A stretch of 64,000 nucleotides of DNA, taken from Bacillota bacterium. Its GTDB lineage: Bacteria; Bacillota; Clostridia; Oscillospirales; Oscillospiraceae. The first letter of the stretch is position 1. The number at the start of each line of letters is the position of its first letter. The translations under genes were made by a program, and so were the position numbers. The stretch spans positions 61,870-125,869 of the forward strand of contig JAETOJ010000005.1 in NCBI GenBank assembly GCA_021768085.1, read 5' to 3'. The notes beneath the pieces were generated by a model that worked only from the letters and a program-made list of their open reading frames with translations, was not told where the DNA came from and did not search any database. Positions 25,640-32,904 of the stretch are shown piece by piece.

Positions 25640-26573
25640 GGCCGTCCCCGCCCCCGCTGTCCCGCAGGAGGTAGATGGGCCGGCCCTTCACCTCCAGATA
25701 GGTCTTGGCCAGATACTGCCCCACAATGCCCACGCAAAACAGCTGAATCCCCGCCAAAAATAGGATAATGCACACCAGCGACGGCCAGCCGAAGGCGCTG
25801 CCGCCCCATAAAAGTTGCCGCACAATGACAAAGATGATGGCAAAAAAGGCGATGAGGCAGAACACCAGCCCCAGCACCGACGCGATGGCCAGCGGCGCGG
25901 TGGAGAAGGCGGTGATGCCGTCCAGAGCGTACACCAGCAGCTTGAAGAACGACCACTTGCTCTCCCCGGCGGCCCGCTCCACGTTCACCGTCTCCACCCA
26001 TTTGGTGCGGAAGCCCACCCAGGAGAAGATGCCCTTGGAAAAGCGGTTGTACTCCGTCACCCGGAGCACCGCGTCCGCCATCTGCCGGGTCATGAGCCGG
26101 TAGTCCCGGGCGCCGTCTACGATCTCGGTTTTGCTCATTTTGTTGATGATCTTATAGAACTGCCGCGCGAACCAGGAGCGGATGGGGGGCTCCCCCTTCC
26201 GATCCACCCGGCGGACGGCGGCGCAGTCGTATCCCCCGTCCCGCACGATCTCCAGCAGCTGGGGCAGCAGCTCCGGCGGATCCTGTAAGTCCGCGTCCAT
26301 CACCGCCACATAGTCCCCCCGGGCGTGCTCCAGTCCGGCGAACAGGGCGGCCTCCTTGCCGAAGTTCCGGGACAGCGCCAGCCAGCGCACCCGCCCGTCC
26401 CGCTCCGCCAGCCCCTTCAGGGCGGCCAGGGTGCCGTCTCGGGAGCCGTCGTCCACGAAAATAAACTCCACCACCGCGTCCAGGCCAGCGCACACGGTAG
26501 AGGTGGCATCGTAAAACCGGGCCAGGCCGGCCTCCTCGTTATAGCAGGGGACAACGATACTGAGCAGCTCCAT
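25623..26573 (-). CDS. Family 2 glycosyltransferase, undecaprenyl-phosphate sugar transferase type
   Basis: 316 residues. A GT-A domain begins at LLSIVVPCYNEE, with FVDDGSRDGT and MDADLQDPP carrying the nucleotide and metal aspartates. Two C-terminal membrane helices (~233-257 and ~266-290) follow, the layout of CsbB/GtrB/DPM1-type enzymes that load a sugar on bactoprenyl phosphate. The start is ATG 26573 because GGAAAGGAGG lies 7 bases upstream; the longer frame has no such site. It overlaps the yfhO-like gene, which would transfer the flipped sugar to an envelope polymer. Confidence 0.92.
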   Translation of the reverse strand: MELLSIVVPCYNEEAGLARFYDATSTVCAGLDAVVEFIFVDDGSRDGTLAALKGLAERDGRVRWLALSRNFGKEAALFAGLEHARGDYVAVMDADLQDPPELLPQLLEIVRDGGYDCAAVRRVDRKGEPPIRSWFARQFYKIINKMSKTEIVDGARDYRLMTRQMADAVLRVTEYNRFSKGIFSWVGFRTKWVETVNVERAAGESKWSFFKLLVYALDGITAFSTAPLAIASVLGLVFCLIAFFAIIFVIVRQLLWGGSAFGWPSLVCIILFLAGIQLFCVGIVGQYLAKTYLEVKGRPIYLLRDSGGGDGHEGEA

Positions 26574-26650
26574 GGGAGGGCCTCCTTTCCCGGTGTGTAA
26601 ACTAAAGTATTGTACCACGGCCTGTCCCGGCTGTCAAACGTGGAGACGGC

Positions 26651-26680
26651 AAAACGGCCGGAGCCTTTCGGCTCCGGCCG
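26651..26680 (-). terminator. Terminator after rubredoxin
   Basis: CGGCCGGAGCC (26655-26665) and GGCTCCGGCCG (26670-26680) form a perfect 11-bp stem; AAAA at 26651-26654 is the minus-strand U-tract. Confidence 0.85.
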
Positions 26681-26692
26681 CCGCGCGTTTTG

Positions 26693-26848
26693 TTAGGCGG
26701 GAGAGAACGCGTCCTTCCCCAGCCCGCACACAGGGCATACCCAATCGTCGGGGATATCGGCAAAGGCAGTGCCGGGGGCAATACCACCGTCGGGATCGCC
26801 TACCGCGGGATCGTACTCCCAACCGCAGACGCAGACATACTTTTCCAT
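26693..26848 (-). CDS. Rubredoxin with shortened N-terminal CxC motif
   Basis: 51 residues. The second iron-binding loop [13 protein letters not shown] is canonical (CxxC), and the body [16 protein letters not shown] is typical rubredoxin. The first loop reads KYVCVCGW, i.e. Cys6 and Cys8 with one residue between them instead of the usual two. It carries one-electron reducing power, typically for oxygen or peroxide detoxification in anaerobes. The start is ATG 26848 with AAAGGAG upstream; its own promoter is at 26881-26909 and its own terminator at 26651-26680. Confidence 0.92.
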   Translation of the reverse strand: MEKYVCVCGWEYDPAVGDPDGGIAPGTAFADIPDDWVCPVCGLGKDAFSPA

Positions 26849-26880
26849 GGATGAATACTCCTTTTCTTTGGAATGGAAGA

Positions 26881-26909
26881 ATTATACCTCCTGCTGTCCG
26901 CCTTGTCAA
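26881..26909 (-). promoter_or_regulatory. Promoter of the rubredoxin gene
   Basis: Minus strand TTGACA (26909-26904), 17-bp spacer, TATAAT (26886-26881): a perfect consensus, consistent with strong expression. Confidence 0.88.
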
Positions 26910-27046
26910 TGGCTTCGACCAAAGCCGCCCTGTTCTTCCAGCATCTGCGGAACTCGTCCGCGCATAGAACCGGGCCAATCTTCACATCCTTTCCTCATAC
27001 GGGCAGACGCAGACCGGCCCGAGTATATACGGAAAGAGGTTACGCC

Positions 27047-28183
27047 ATGAAACGAATTGCCGCTCTGGCGCTGGCGCTGCTTTGCCTGGCGCCCACGAGG
27101 GCTTACGCCGCCGCCCCGGTGGAGGTGACGGCCCCCTCCGCCATTCTGATGGAAAAGACCACCGGGAAGGTGCTTTACAATCACGAGGCCGACGCTCAGT
27201 ACGAGCCCGCCTCCGTCACCAAGGTGATGACTCTGCTGCTGGTGATGGAGGCCATCGACAGCGGGGCGCTGAATTGGGATGATCTGGTGACCGCCTCCCC
27301 CCACGCCATCTCCATGGGGGGCAGCCAGATCTGGCTGAAGGAAAACGAGCAGATGACCGTCCGGGACATGGTAAAGGCGGTAACGGTAGTGTCTGCCAAC
27401 GACTGCGCCGTAGCTTTAGCCGAGCACATCGCGGGCAGTGAACCTGCCTTTGTGGATCGGATGAACGAAAAGGCCCGGGAGCTGGGCATGGAGCGCACCA
27501 ACTTTGTCAACTGCACTGGTCTGCCCGTCCAGGGGCACGTGACCTGTGCCCACGACATCGCCCTCATGAGCCGGGAGCTGATCCTGCACCACCCCTCCAT
27601 CCGGGAGTACACCACCATCTGGATGGACACCCTCCGGGATGGAACCTTCCAGCTGTCCAACACCAACCGGCTGATCTTTTACTATGAGGGAGCTACCGGC
27701 CTGAAAACCGGCTTCACCGACACGGCGCTCTACTGCCTGTCCGCTACGGCGGAGCGGGACGGCATGGAGCTCATCGCCGTGGTGATGCACGCCCCCACCT
27801 CCAACGACCGGTTCGACAGCGCAAAGGCCCTACTAAATTACGGCTTCGCCAACTACGCCATCACCCCGGTGTATCCGGAGCAGGCCATCCCGCCGGTGCC
27901 TGTGCTGCTGGGGACAAAGGATACCGTGCAGCCCGTGACGCAGCGTGAGTGCTCTATCCTGCTGGAGAAGGGCAAGACCGGCTCGGTAACCACCCAGATG
28001 GAGCTGGCGGACAGCGTGGAGGCCCCGGTGGAGCAGGGCCAGAAGCTGGGAGTGCTCAAGGTGCTGGTGGACGGTGAGCAGGTGGACTCCATCGACCTGG
28101 TGGCGGCGGATGAGGTGCCCCGGCTGGGCTTTGGCGGCATCCTGCGCCGGTTCCTCAACACCCTGTTTTTGCAGGGGGAGTGA
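27047..28183 (+). CDS. dacF: D-alanyl-D-alanine carboxypeptidase (PBP5/DacF type)
   Basis: 378 residues, secreted. The signal peptide MKRIAALALALLCLAPTRAYA is cleaved near residue 21. Penicillin-binding motifs: Ser56-xx-Lys59 (SVTK), Ser116-Ala-Asn118 and Lys220-Thr-Gly222. A C-terminal beta domain (~275-355) and an amphipathic end (GGILRRFLNTLF) would lie on the outer membrane face. It trims the terminal D-Ala of peptidoglycan pentapeptides. The start is ATG 27047 behind GGAAAGAGG; the frame is open further upstream but the signal sequence fixes this start. It is convergent with murC. Confidence 0.93.
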   Translation: MKRIAALALALLCLAPTRAYAAAPVEVTAPSAILMEKTTGKVLYNHEADAQYEPASVTKVMTLLLVMEAIDSGALNWDDLVTASPHAISMGGSQIWLKENEQMTVRDMVKAVTVVSANDCAVALAEHIAGSEPAFVDRMNEKARELGMERTNFVNCTGLPVQGHVTCAHDIALMSRELILHHPSIREYTTIWMDTLRDGTFQLSNTNRLIFYYEGATGLKTGFTDTALYCLSATAERDGMELIAVVMHAPTSNDRFDSAKALLNYGFANYAITPVYPEQAIPPVPVLLGTKDTVQPVTQRECSILLEKGKTGSVTTQMELADSVEAPVEQGQKLGVLKVLVDGEQVDSIDLVAADEVPRLGFGGILRRFLNTLFLQGE

Positions 28184-28306
28184 CCGGCACGCAGGATTTG
28201 GACTGGCTTTCCCCCCATTTGTGCTGCCACCCGTGTGCGGGTACAAACCCAGGCGGTTCCCACGGCTGGCGCCTGGGGGGAGCCGTTCGAGGCATGGGCA
28301 TAAAAT

Positions 28307-28335
28307 GGGCCCGCCCGGGAAGCCCGGGCGGGCCC
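28307..28335. terminator. Terminator between dacF and murC
   Basis: A perfect 13-bp stem GGGCCCGCCCGGG/CCCGGGCGGGCCC with 3-base loop; the plus-strand tail is TTGTGTT and the minus-strand tail ATTTTATG, so it can serve both convergent genes. Confidence 0.8.
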
Positions 28336-28340
28336 TTGTG

Positions 28341-29714
28341 TTATTCTTCCTTCAGCAATGCTTCTCCCGCCAGGTAAATATCCCCGGCCCCCACGGTGAG
28401 CAGCAGATCCCCCGGCCGGGCGATCTCCCGCAGCTGTTCCGTCACGTCCGTCAGGGTGGGGCAGTAGATGCTCCCCGGGATCTTCGCCGCCAAATCCGCC
28501 GACGAGATGCCGATGTCGTTGTCCTCCCGGGCGGCGAAGATCTCCGCCAGCAGGGTCACGTCCGGCCGCTTGAGCACCTCCACAAAATCGTTGAACAGCT
28601 CGTGGGTGCGGGAGTAGGTGTGGGGCTGAAAGGCGCACACCACCCGCTGGTAGCCCAGCGCCGCCGCCGTGTCGAACAGGGAGGCCAGCTCGCCGGGATG
28701 GTGGGCGTAGTCATCGCACAGCTCCGCGCCGTTATACATCCCCTTGTACTCGAACCGTCGCCCCGGCAGGCGGAAGTCCCGCATCCCGTCCTCCATCGCC
28801 TTCCCCGGCAGGTGGAGGGCAATGGCCGCCGCGGCAGCAGCAATGGCATTCTTCACGTTGTGCATCCCGGGGACGGACAGATCCAGGTGGGCGTACTTCT
28901 CCCCATGATAGATCACGTCAAAGGAGCCGAAGCCGTGCTCCATGGTGAGGTGATCGGCGTGCACGTCCCCTCGCTCCACGCCGAAGGTGAGGACGGGGCG
29001 AGTCTCTCCCTCCAGCACGTGCATGGTGTTCTCGTCCTCGCAGTTGGCCACGATCAGGCCGTCTTCCGGCACCCGGTCGGCAAACTTTCGGAAAGAGCGC
29101 TCCACATCCTCCAAATCCTTGAAGAAGTCCAGGTGATCGGCCTCCACGTTCAGGATTACCGCCACCGTGGGGAAGAAGGATAAAAACGAGTTGCAGTACT
29201 CGCAGGACTCCAAAATGATGGTGTCTCCGTGTCCCACCCGATGGCAGGCCTCCAGCAGGGGCAGCGTGCCGCCGATCATCACCGTGGGGTCGGCCTTGGC
29301 CGCCATGAAGATGTGAGTACACATGGAGGTGGTGGTGGTTTTGCCGTGGGTGCCCGAGATGCACAGGGCGTTTTTGTACCCCTGCATGATGGCTCCCCAG
29401 GCCTGGGCCCGTTCAAAGACCGGGATACCGGTGCTCAGGGCGGCGGCGATCTCCGGGTTGGAGTCGTGGACGGCGGCGGTGCGCACCACGCAATCCGCCC
29501 CTTCCACGCTCCCGGACAGGTGGCCGATGATCACCGGGATGCCCAGCTTCCGCAGGTGGAGCACCGTGGCGCTCTCCTTCTGATCAGATCCGGTGACCTC
29601 TACCCCGGCTCCATGGAGCACTTCCGCCAGGGAAGCCATAGACACCCCGCCAATGCCCACCAGATGGGCCCGCTTCCCGGGTCGGAGATAGTCGTGGATG
29701 TTTCTCGTTTCCAT
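28341..29714 (-). CDS. murC: UDP-N-acetylmuramate--L-alanine ligase
   Basis: 457 residues. It adds L-Ala to UDP-MurNAc with ATP, the first amino acid of the peptidoglycan stem. The N-terminal UDP-binding Rossmann domain has HLVGIGGVSMASLAE, the ATP-binding P-loop GTHGKTTTT begins near residue 121, and the C-terminal ligase domain contains DDYAHHPGEL. The start is ATG 29714, with GGGGGA 6 bases upstream; ATG 29720 is too close to that site. Its promoter is at 29803-29831. It lies convergent to dacF, another peptidoglycan gene. Confidence 0.95.
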   Translation of the reverse strand: METRNIHDYLRPGKRAHLVGIGGVSMASLAEVLHGAGVEVTGSDQKESATVLHLRKLGIPVIIGHLSGSVEGADCVVRTAAVHDSNPEIAAALSTGIPVFERAQAWGAIMQGYKNALCISGTHGKTTTTSMCTHIFMAAKADPTVMIGGTLPLLEACHRVGHGDTIILESCEYCNSFLSFFPTVAVILNVEADHLDFFKDLEDVERSFRKFADRVPEDGLIVANCEDENTMHVLEGETRPVLTFGVERGDVHADHLTMEHGFGSFDVIYHGEKYAHLDLSVPGMHNVKNAIAAAAAAIALHLPGKAMEDGMRDFRLPGRRFEYKGMYNGAELCDDYAHHPGELASLFDTAAALGYQRVVCAFQPHTYSRTHELFNDFVEVLKRPDVTLLAEIFAAREDNDIGISSADLAAKIPGSIYCPTLTDVTEQLREIARPGDLLLTVGAGDIYLAGEALLKEE

Positions 29715-29802
29715 ATTCATTCCCCCGCTGTTCCAAACCCTCCCACCTGGGGAGGACGGACAAAAAACAGATTTTTAAGGGTGATTTTACCATTAGCACC
29801 TC

Positions 29803-29831
29803 ATTATACAATGGGCCGCTGGAAAATGCAA
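29803..29831 (-). promoter_or_regulatory. Promoter of murC
   Basis: Minus strand TTGCAT (29831-29826), 17-bp spacer, TATAAT (29808-29803), about 90 bases before murC. The rest of the 312-bp gap 29715-30026 holds a terminator (29893-29930) and part of a palindromic repeat, and no gene. Confidence 0.8.
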
Positions 29832-29892
29832 CCTGTAAATCAGTATAAGCGCCCATACCCGGATTTAGACGGGGCGGACGGGCCCTTTTTGC

Positions 29893-29930
29893 AAAAAAAC
29901 GCGGTTCCGGCGGCAGCGCCGCCGGAACCG
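29893..29930 (-). terminator. Terminator after the vanW-DUF2461 operon
   Basis: CGGTTCCGGCGGC (29902-29914) pairs perfectly with GCCGCCGGAACCG (29918-29930), 3-base loop; seven A at 29893-29899 form the minus-strand U-tract. Confidence 0.92.
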
Positions 29931-30026
29931 TTTACGCGGGAAAGGGATCATGAACCGGCTCGTTCCGTTGCCGACGCAGCTTTTATTCCTTCGACCCAGG
30001 TTGGTAACGGTTTCAAGCTCGCGGGT

Positions 30027-30737
30027 CTAAGACCCTTTTGGTACCTTTTTCTCTCGAGAAAAAGGTACCCGGGGATCGGGATCCGCCCAGAGGGTGGAAA
30101 AATACTCGTAGTACGGCATGAGAAAAGCGAAGCCCGACCTCAGCCGATCCGCCAGCGCCGGGGTGTAGAGCAGCTCGGTGAGCTCCTCCTCGTGGCCAAT
30201 GGACAGGGATTTCTTGTTGTACCACACGGACAGCCGGGGCTCGCCGCAGGGCTTGGGCCGCTTATAGTCCGGGCCCTGGAGGGTGAACTCCTCTTGTTTG
30301 GCCAGCCGGTTGTGCAGCCGCAGCAGGGGCTTGGGATCTCGGTCAATCCGGGCCCGGTGCTTCTCCATGGTGAGGGGGTCGGCCTCCCAGAAGCCCATGC
30401 CGTAGCTCCAACCCTCCGGGGCCAGCTCGAACCAGAGCACCGGGTGCCCGCCGGACTCATTCCCGAACCGGAACAGGGACAGCCACAGGTGATCCTTGTA
30501 CGGCCCCCGGCCGAACAGCCGCCGGGCGTCCCGGTAGATCCGGGACACCTTCAGGTTCAGCCCGCACTTGGGGAACTGCTCCAGCAGGGCGGCCTGCACC
30601 TGGCCCCCCAGCTCCCGCATGGGCTGGAGGAAGCAGGTCTGGTACGACTCCTTGTGGGCCTCAAACCAGGACTTCTCGTTGTTGAACCGGATGCCCCACA
30701 TGAAGTCCACCGTCTCCTGGGAAAAGCCTTCAAACAC
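30027..30737 (-). CDS. DUF2461 family protein
   Basis: 236 residues of the DUF2461 type: FMWGIRFNNEKSWFEAHKE at the start, then the conserved RIYRDARRLFGRGPYKDHLW region and FELAPEGWSYGMGFW. The function is unknown. The start is GTG 30737, three bases after the vanW stop, so translation is coupled to vanW. The C-terminal ~12 residues (FSREKKVPKGS) are encoded by a dispersed palindrome at 30040-30069, so the natural protein end has been replaced or extended by repeat sequence. Confidence 0.87.
   Translation of the reverse strand: MFEGFSQETVDFMWGIRFNNEKSWFEAHKESYQTCFLQPMRELGGQVQAALLEQFPKCGLNLKVSRIYRDARRLFGRGPYKDHLWLSLFRFGNESGGHPVLWFELAPEGWSYGMGFWEADPLTMEKHRARIDRDPKPLLRLHNRLAKQEEFTLQGPDYKRPKPCGEPRLSVWYNKKSLSIGHEEELTELLYTPALADRLRSGFAFLMPYYEYFSTLWADPDPRVPFSREKKVPKGS
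30040..30069. repeat. Palindromic element at the 3' end of the DUF2461 gene
   Basis: GGTACCTTTTTCTC (30040-30053) and GAGAAAAAGGTACC (30056-30069), 14-bp perfect arms with a 2-bp centre. It shares the CTTTTTCTC/GAGAAAAAG core and the flanking CAAAAnG-AGCTTGAA-type sequence with the element at 12314-12341, and so is a second member of one dispersed family. Confidence 0.7.
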
Positions 30738-30740
30738 AGC

Positions 30741-32612
30741 TCACGCCCCCATTTCGCCGCTGGGCAGGTCGATATACTGGGTGGGGGGCGGCTCCGGCGT
30801 GGGCTCCACCGGCGGCTCCGTGGGTGGGATCTCTGGGGTGGGCTCCACCGGCGGCTCTGTCGGCGGGATCTCCGGGGTGGGCTCCACCGGCGGCTCTGTC
30901 GGCGGAACCTCCGGGGTGGGCTCCACGCCGGGATCCACGCCGAGGCCCCAGGGCCCCTCGTCCGCCGGGTTGTAGAGGATCACCTTGTCCCGCTTGTTGT
31001 ACTTGCTGTGATTCTCAAAGGTGCGGGAGATCAGGTTGCCGTTGGCGTCGTACACGCAGCGGTACACGTCCACCACATAGCCCGTATAGGGGGTGGTTTT
31101 CACCTTGGTGGTGCCCCGGGGGATGGTCTCGTCCGGCTCATATACCGTGGTCCAGGCGGTGGAGCCCTGGGTGTACCGCTGGGTCTCCACCCGGATGCCG
31201 TCGGGGTTGCTACCGTAGAACTGGACGGTGAGCTTGCCCCAGGCCCCGCCCTCGCAATAGGCCACGATCTTAATGGGGAAGCCGGTATTGTTCCGGAACT
31301 TGAAATCCAGGCTGGGATAATAGATGGTGGCGTCCAGCCCGTTGGGGATATAGCCGGTGGAGAAGGCGTGGCACGCCCGCCGGACGATCTCCAGGTTGGA
31401 GTACACCGCGCAGTAGTACAGCGAGGAGGACACCTGGCACACCCCGCCGCCGTCCATGGGCACCGTCTCACCGTTCTGGTATCCGGTGCTGGGCCTATAG
31501 CCGTTGGCCTGGCTGGGGTTGCCAATGGTGCCAATATAGGAGAACACTTCGCCGGGCTGGAGCACCTTGCCGTTGCAGAAGGAGGCGGCCCGGGCCACGT
31601 TGAAGGAGCGGTTGGCCACCCCATCCATATTGGTGGTGACCTCCGCCAGCAGATCCTTGTAGTACAGCCGCTCGTCGCCGGTAGTGTCCGGCGGGATCAG
31701 GGCCAGAGGGATCTCTACGCTCTCACCGGGTGCGGCGGCGTCCAGCAGCTTCTGGGCCTCCTGGGGATCCACGGTGCGGCCGATGATCGCCGGGGTGAGC
31801 TTGCCGTCCTTGTCCACGCCGGGGGGCTGGGGCTCCACGTGCACCAGATCTCGGATCACGGTGCCGGACAGCTCCGCCCCGGGGACGGGCTCAGTCTCCA
31901 CTTGCAGCTCCGTTTCGCCCTGGGCCAAAGCCTCCTCCACGGCGGCAAGCAGGGCGTCGGTGTCCAGCTTCTGCCCGTCAGTGCCGGGGGTGACGGTGAC
32001 CGTCTCCCCCCCCACCTCATAGGTAAAATCCACCGGATCCACCTTCACCTCGTCCGCAATGGACTGGATCACCTTTTTGGCCTGAGCCTCCCCCTCCTCG
32101 GTGAAGGCAGCGGCGGACAGGGACATCTGGCAGGGCTCCTGCACCGCCCCCAGCCACATTGCCCCCAGCTTCCACAGGGGCTGCTCCCCCTTGGCGGAGA
32201 AGCCGGCCTCCACCGCCGCCTCCGGGGAGATGTCCATAAGCTCGCCGGTGAGCTCCTTCTTCTTTCCGTCGCCATACAGCAGGGTGAGCTTGCGGTCACC
32301 CAACCGCTGATCCATCTCCTGGGACACCAGCTCCAGCGCGTCCTCCTGGGACAGCTTGCCCAGGTCGGCCACCGCCTCGCCTCGGTCGTCCACGGCCACC
32401 GCCCCAGGGAGCAGGCAACCGTTGTCCTTCACCCAGGCGCACAGCCCGAAATAGCCGCCCACCACCGCCGCCGCCAGGGCTGCGGCCGTCAGGCCGGCGA
32501 TCAGCCCCACCGGGACCTTTTTCGCGGCCCTCCGGCCCCCTGGGGTTTTCGGCGTGCTGGGACTGTTTGGGGTATCAGGCGTGTTCGGGGTATTCGGCGT
32601 CGAGTCTTCCAT
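30741..32612 (-). CDS. VanW family membrane-anchored protein
   Basis: 623 residues. A cytoplasmic N-terminus with TPNTPDTPNSPSTPKTPG-type repeats is followed by one membrane helix (~32-54) and an extracytoplasmic region with peptidoglycan-binding-like domains. The VanW domain lies at ~320-480 (RSFNVARAASFCNGKVLQPGE, GGGVCQVSSSLYYCAVYSNL), and a Pro/Glu/Thr-rich tail is encoded by 39-bp tandem repeats. VanW was first seen in vancomycin-resistance clusters, but most clostridial members stand outside them and have unknown cell-wall roles; no van genes are near. The start is ATG 32612 with GGGAGGTT 8 bases upstream. Confidence 0.9.
   Translation of the reverse strand: MEDSTPNTPNTPDTPNSPSTPKTPGGRRAAKKVPVGLIAGLTAAALAAAVVGGYFGLCAWVKDNGCLLPGAVAVDDRGEAVADLGKLSQEDALELVSQEMDQRLGDRKLTLLYGDGKKKELTGELMDISPEAAVEAGFSAKGEQPLWKLGAMWLGAVQEPCQMSLSAAAFTEEGEAQAKKVIQSIADEVKVDPVDFTYEVGGETVTVTPGTDGQKLDTDALLAAVEEALAQGETELQVETEPVPGAELSGTVIRDLVHVEPQPPGVDKDGKLTPAIIGRTVDPQEAQKLLDAAAPGESVEIPLALIPPDTTGDERLYYKDLLAEVTTNMDGVANRSFNVARAASFCNGKVLQPGEVFSYIGTIGNPSQANGYRPSTGYQNGETVPMDGGGVCQVSSSLYYCAVYSNLEIVRRACHAFSTGYIPNGLDATIYYPSLDFKFRNNTGFPIKIVAYCEGGAWGKLTVQFYGSNPDGIRVETQRYTQGSTAWTTVYEPDETIPRGTTKVKTTPYTGYVVDVYRCVYDANGNLISRTFENHSKYNKRDKVILYNPADEGPWGLGVDPGVEPTPEVPPTEPPVEPTPEIPPTEPPVEPTPEIPPTEPPVEPTPEPPPTQYIDLPSGEMGA
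30799..30927. repeat. 39-bp tandem repeats in the vanW 3' region
   Basis: Three full units beginning GTGGGCTCCACCGGCGGCTC at 30799, 30838 and 30877 and a partial fourth at 30916. They encode a 13-residue unit VEPTPEIPPTEPP on the minus strand. They are in frame, so copy-number change would alter only the length of the wall-spanning stalk. Confidence 0.9.
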
Positions 32613-32648
32613 CACGTCACAACCTCCCTATGCAAAGCCGCTCCATAG

Positions 32649-32715
32649 AAAAAAGCCGCGGCGGTATCTTTTCCGGCCTTTGACGCCGGAAAAGCGGACA
32701 CACAGCGGCATTTTT
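32649..32715. terminator. Terminator-like hairpin in the vanW leader
   Basis: Inner perfect stem CTTTTCCGGC (32668-32677)/GCCGGAAAAG (32685-32694), outer GCCGC/GCGGC (32655-32659/32705-32709), with A6 on the minus-strand exit and T5 on the plus-strand exit. It lies only ~40 bases before the vanW start codon. It either ends upstream transcripts or attenuates vanW. Confidence 0.6.
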
Positions 32716-32843
32716 GAACCAAAGTGCGGCCCAGCTCCATCGTACTTTTTTACAACGGCATTATTCTATCACTATAGATTGAAATGGGCAAGGAATTTCC
32801 CGCAAAAAATGGTTACAGTTTGGTATCAAATTCTGGGAAACAG

Positions 32844-32898
32844 GGCGCGCCGCGGGGAAAGGGCCCGATTTTTGGGGTCTCTTTCTCCGCGGCGCGCC
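32844..32898 (-). terminator. Long hairpin after fbp
   Basis: GGCGCGCCGCGG (32844-32855) and CCGCGGCGCGCC (32887-32898) are perfect 12-bp arms, and inner GAAAG/CTTTC extends the stem. It follows the fbp stop by six bases. The U-tract is poor, so termination efficiency is uncertain. Confidence 0.6.
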
Positions 32899-32904
32899 GT
32901 CCGG

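Noticed and set aside
30799..30927. CRISPR-like array.
   Set aside because: The repeats are contiguous without spacers and are in frame within the vanW coding sequence.
29229..32648. A 1139-codon open frame on the plus strand across murC, DUF2461 and vanW.
   Set aside because: It is antisense to three well-supported genes, is His/Gly/Pro-rich as expected from the complementary frame of GC-rich coding DNA, and has no ribosome-binding site. The same holds for 32554-35049 (antisense to fbp), 4706-5956, 6329-8206, 13130-14872 and 45386-47287.
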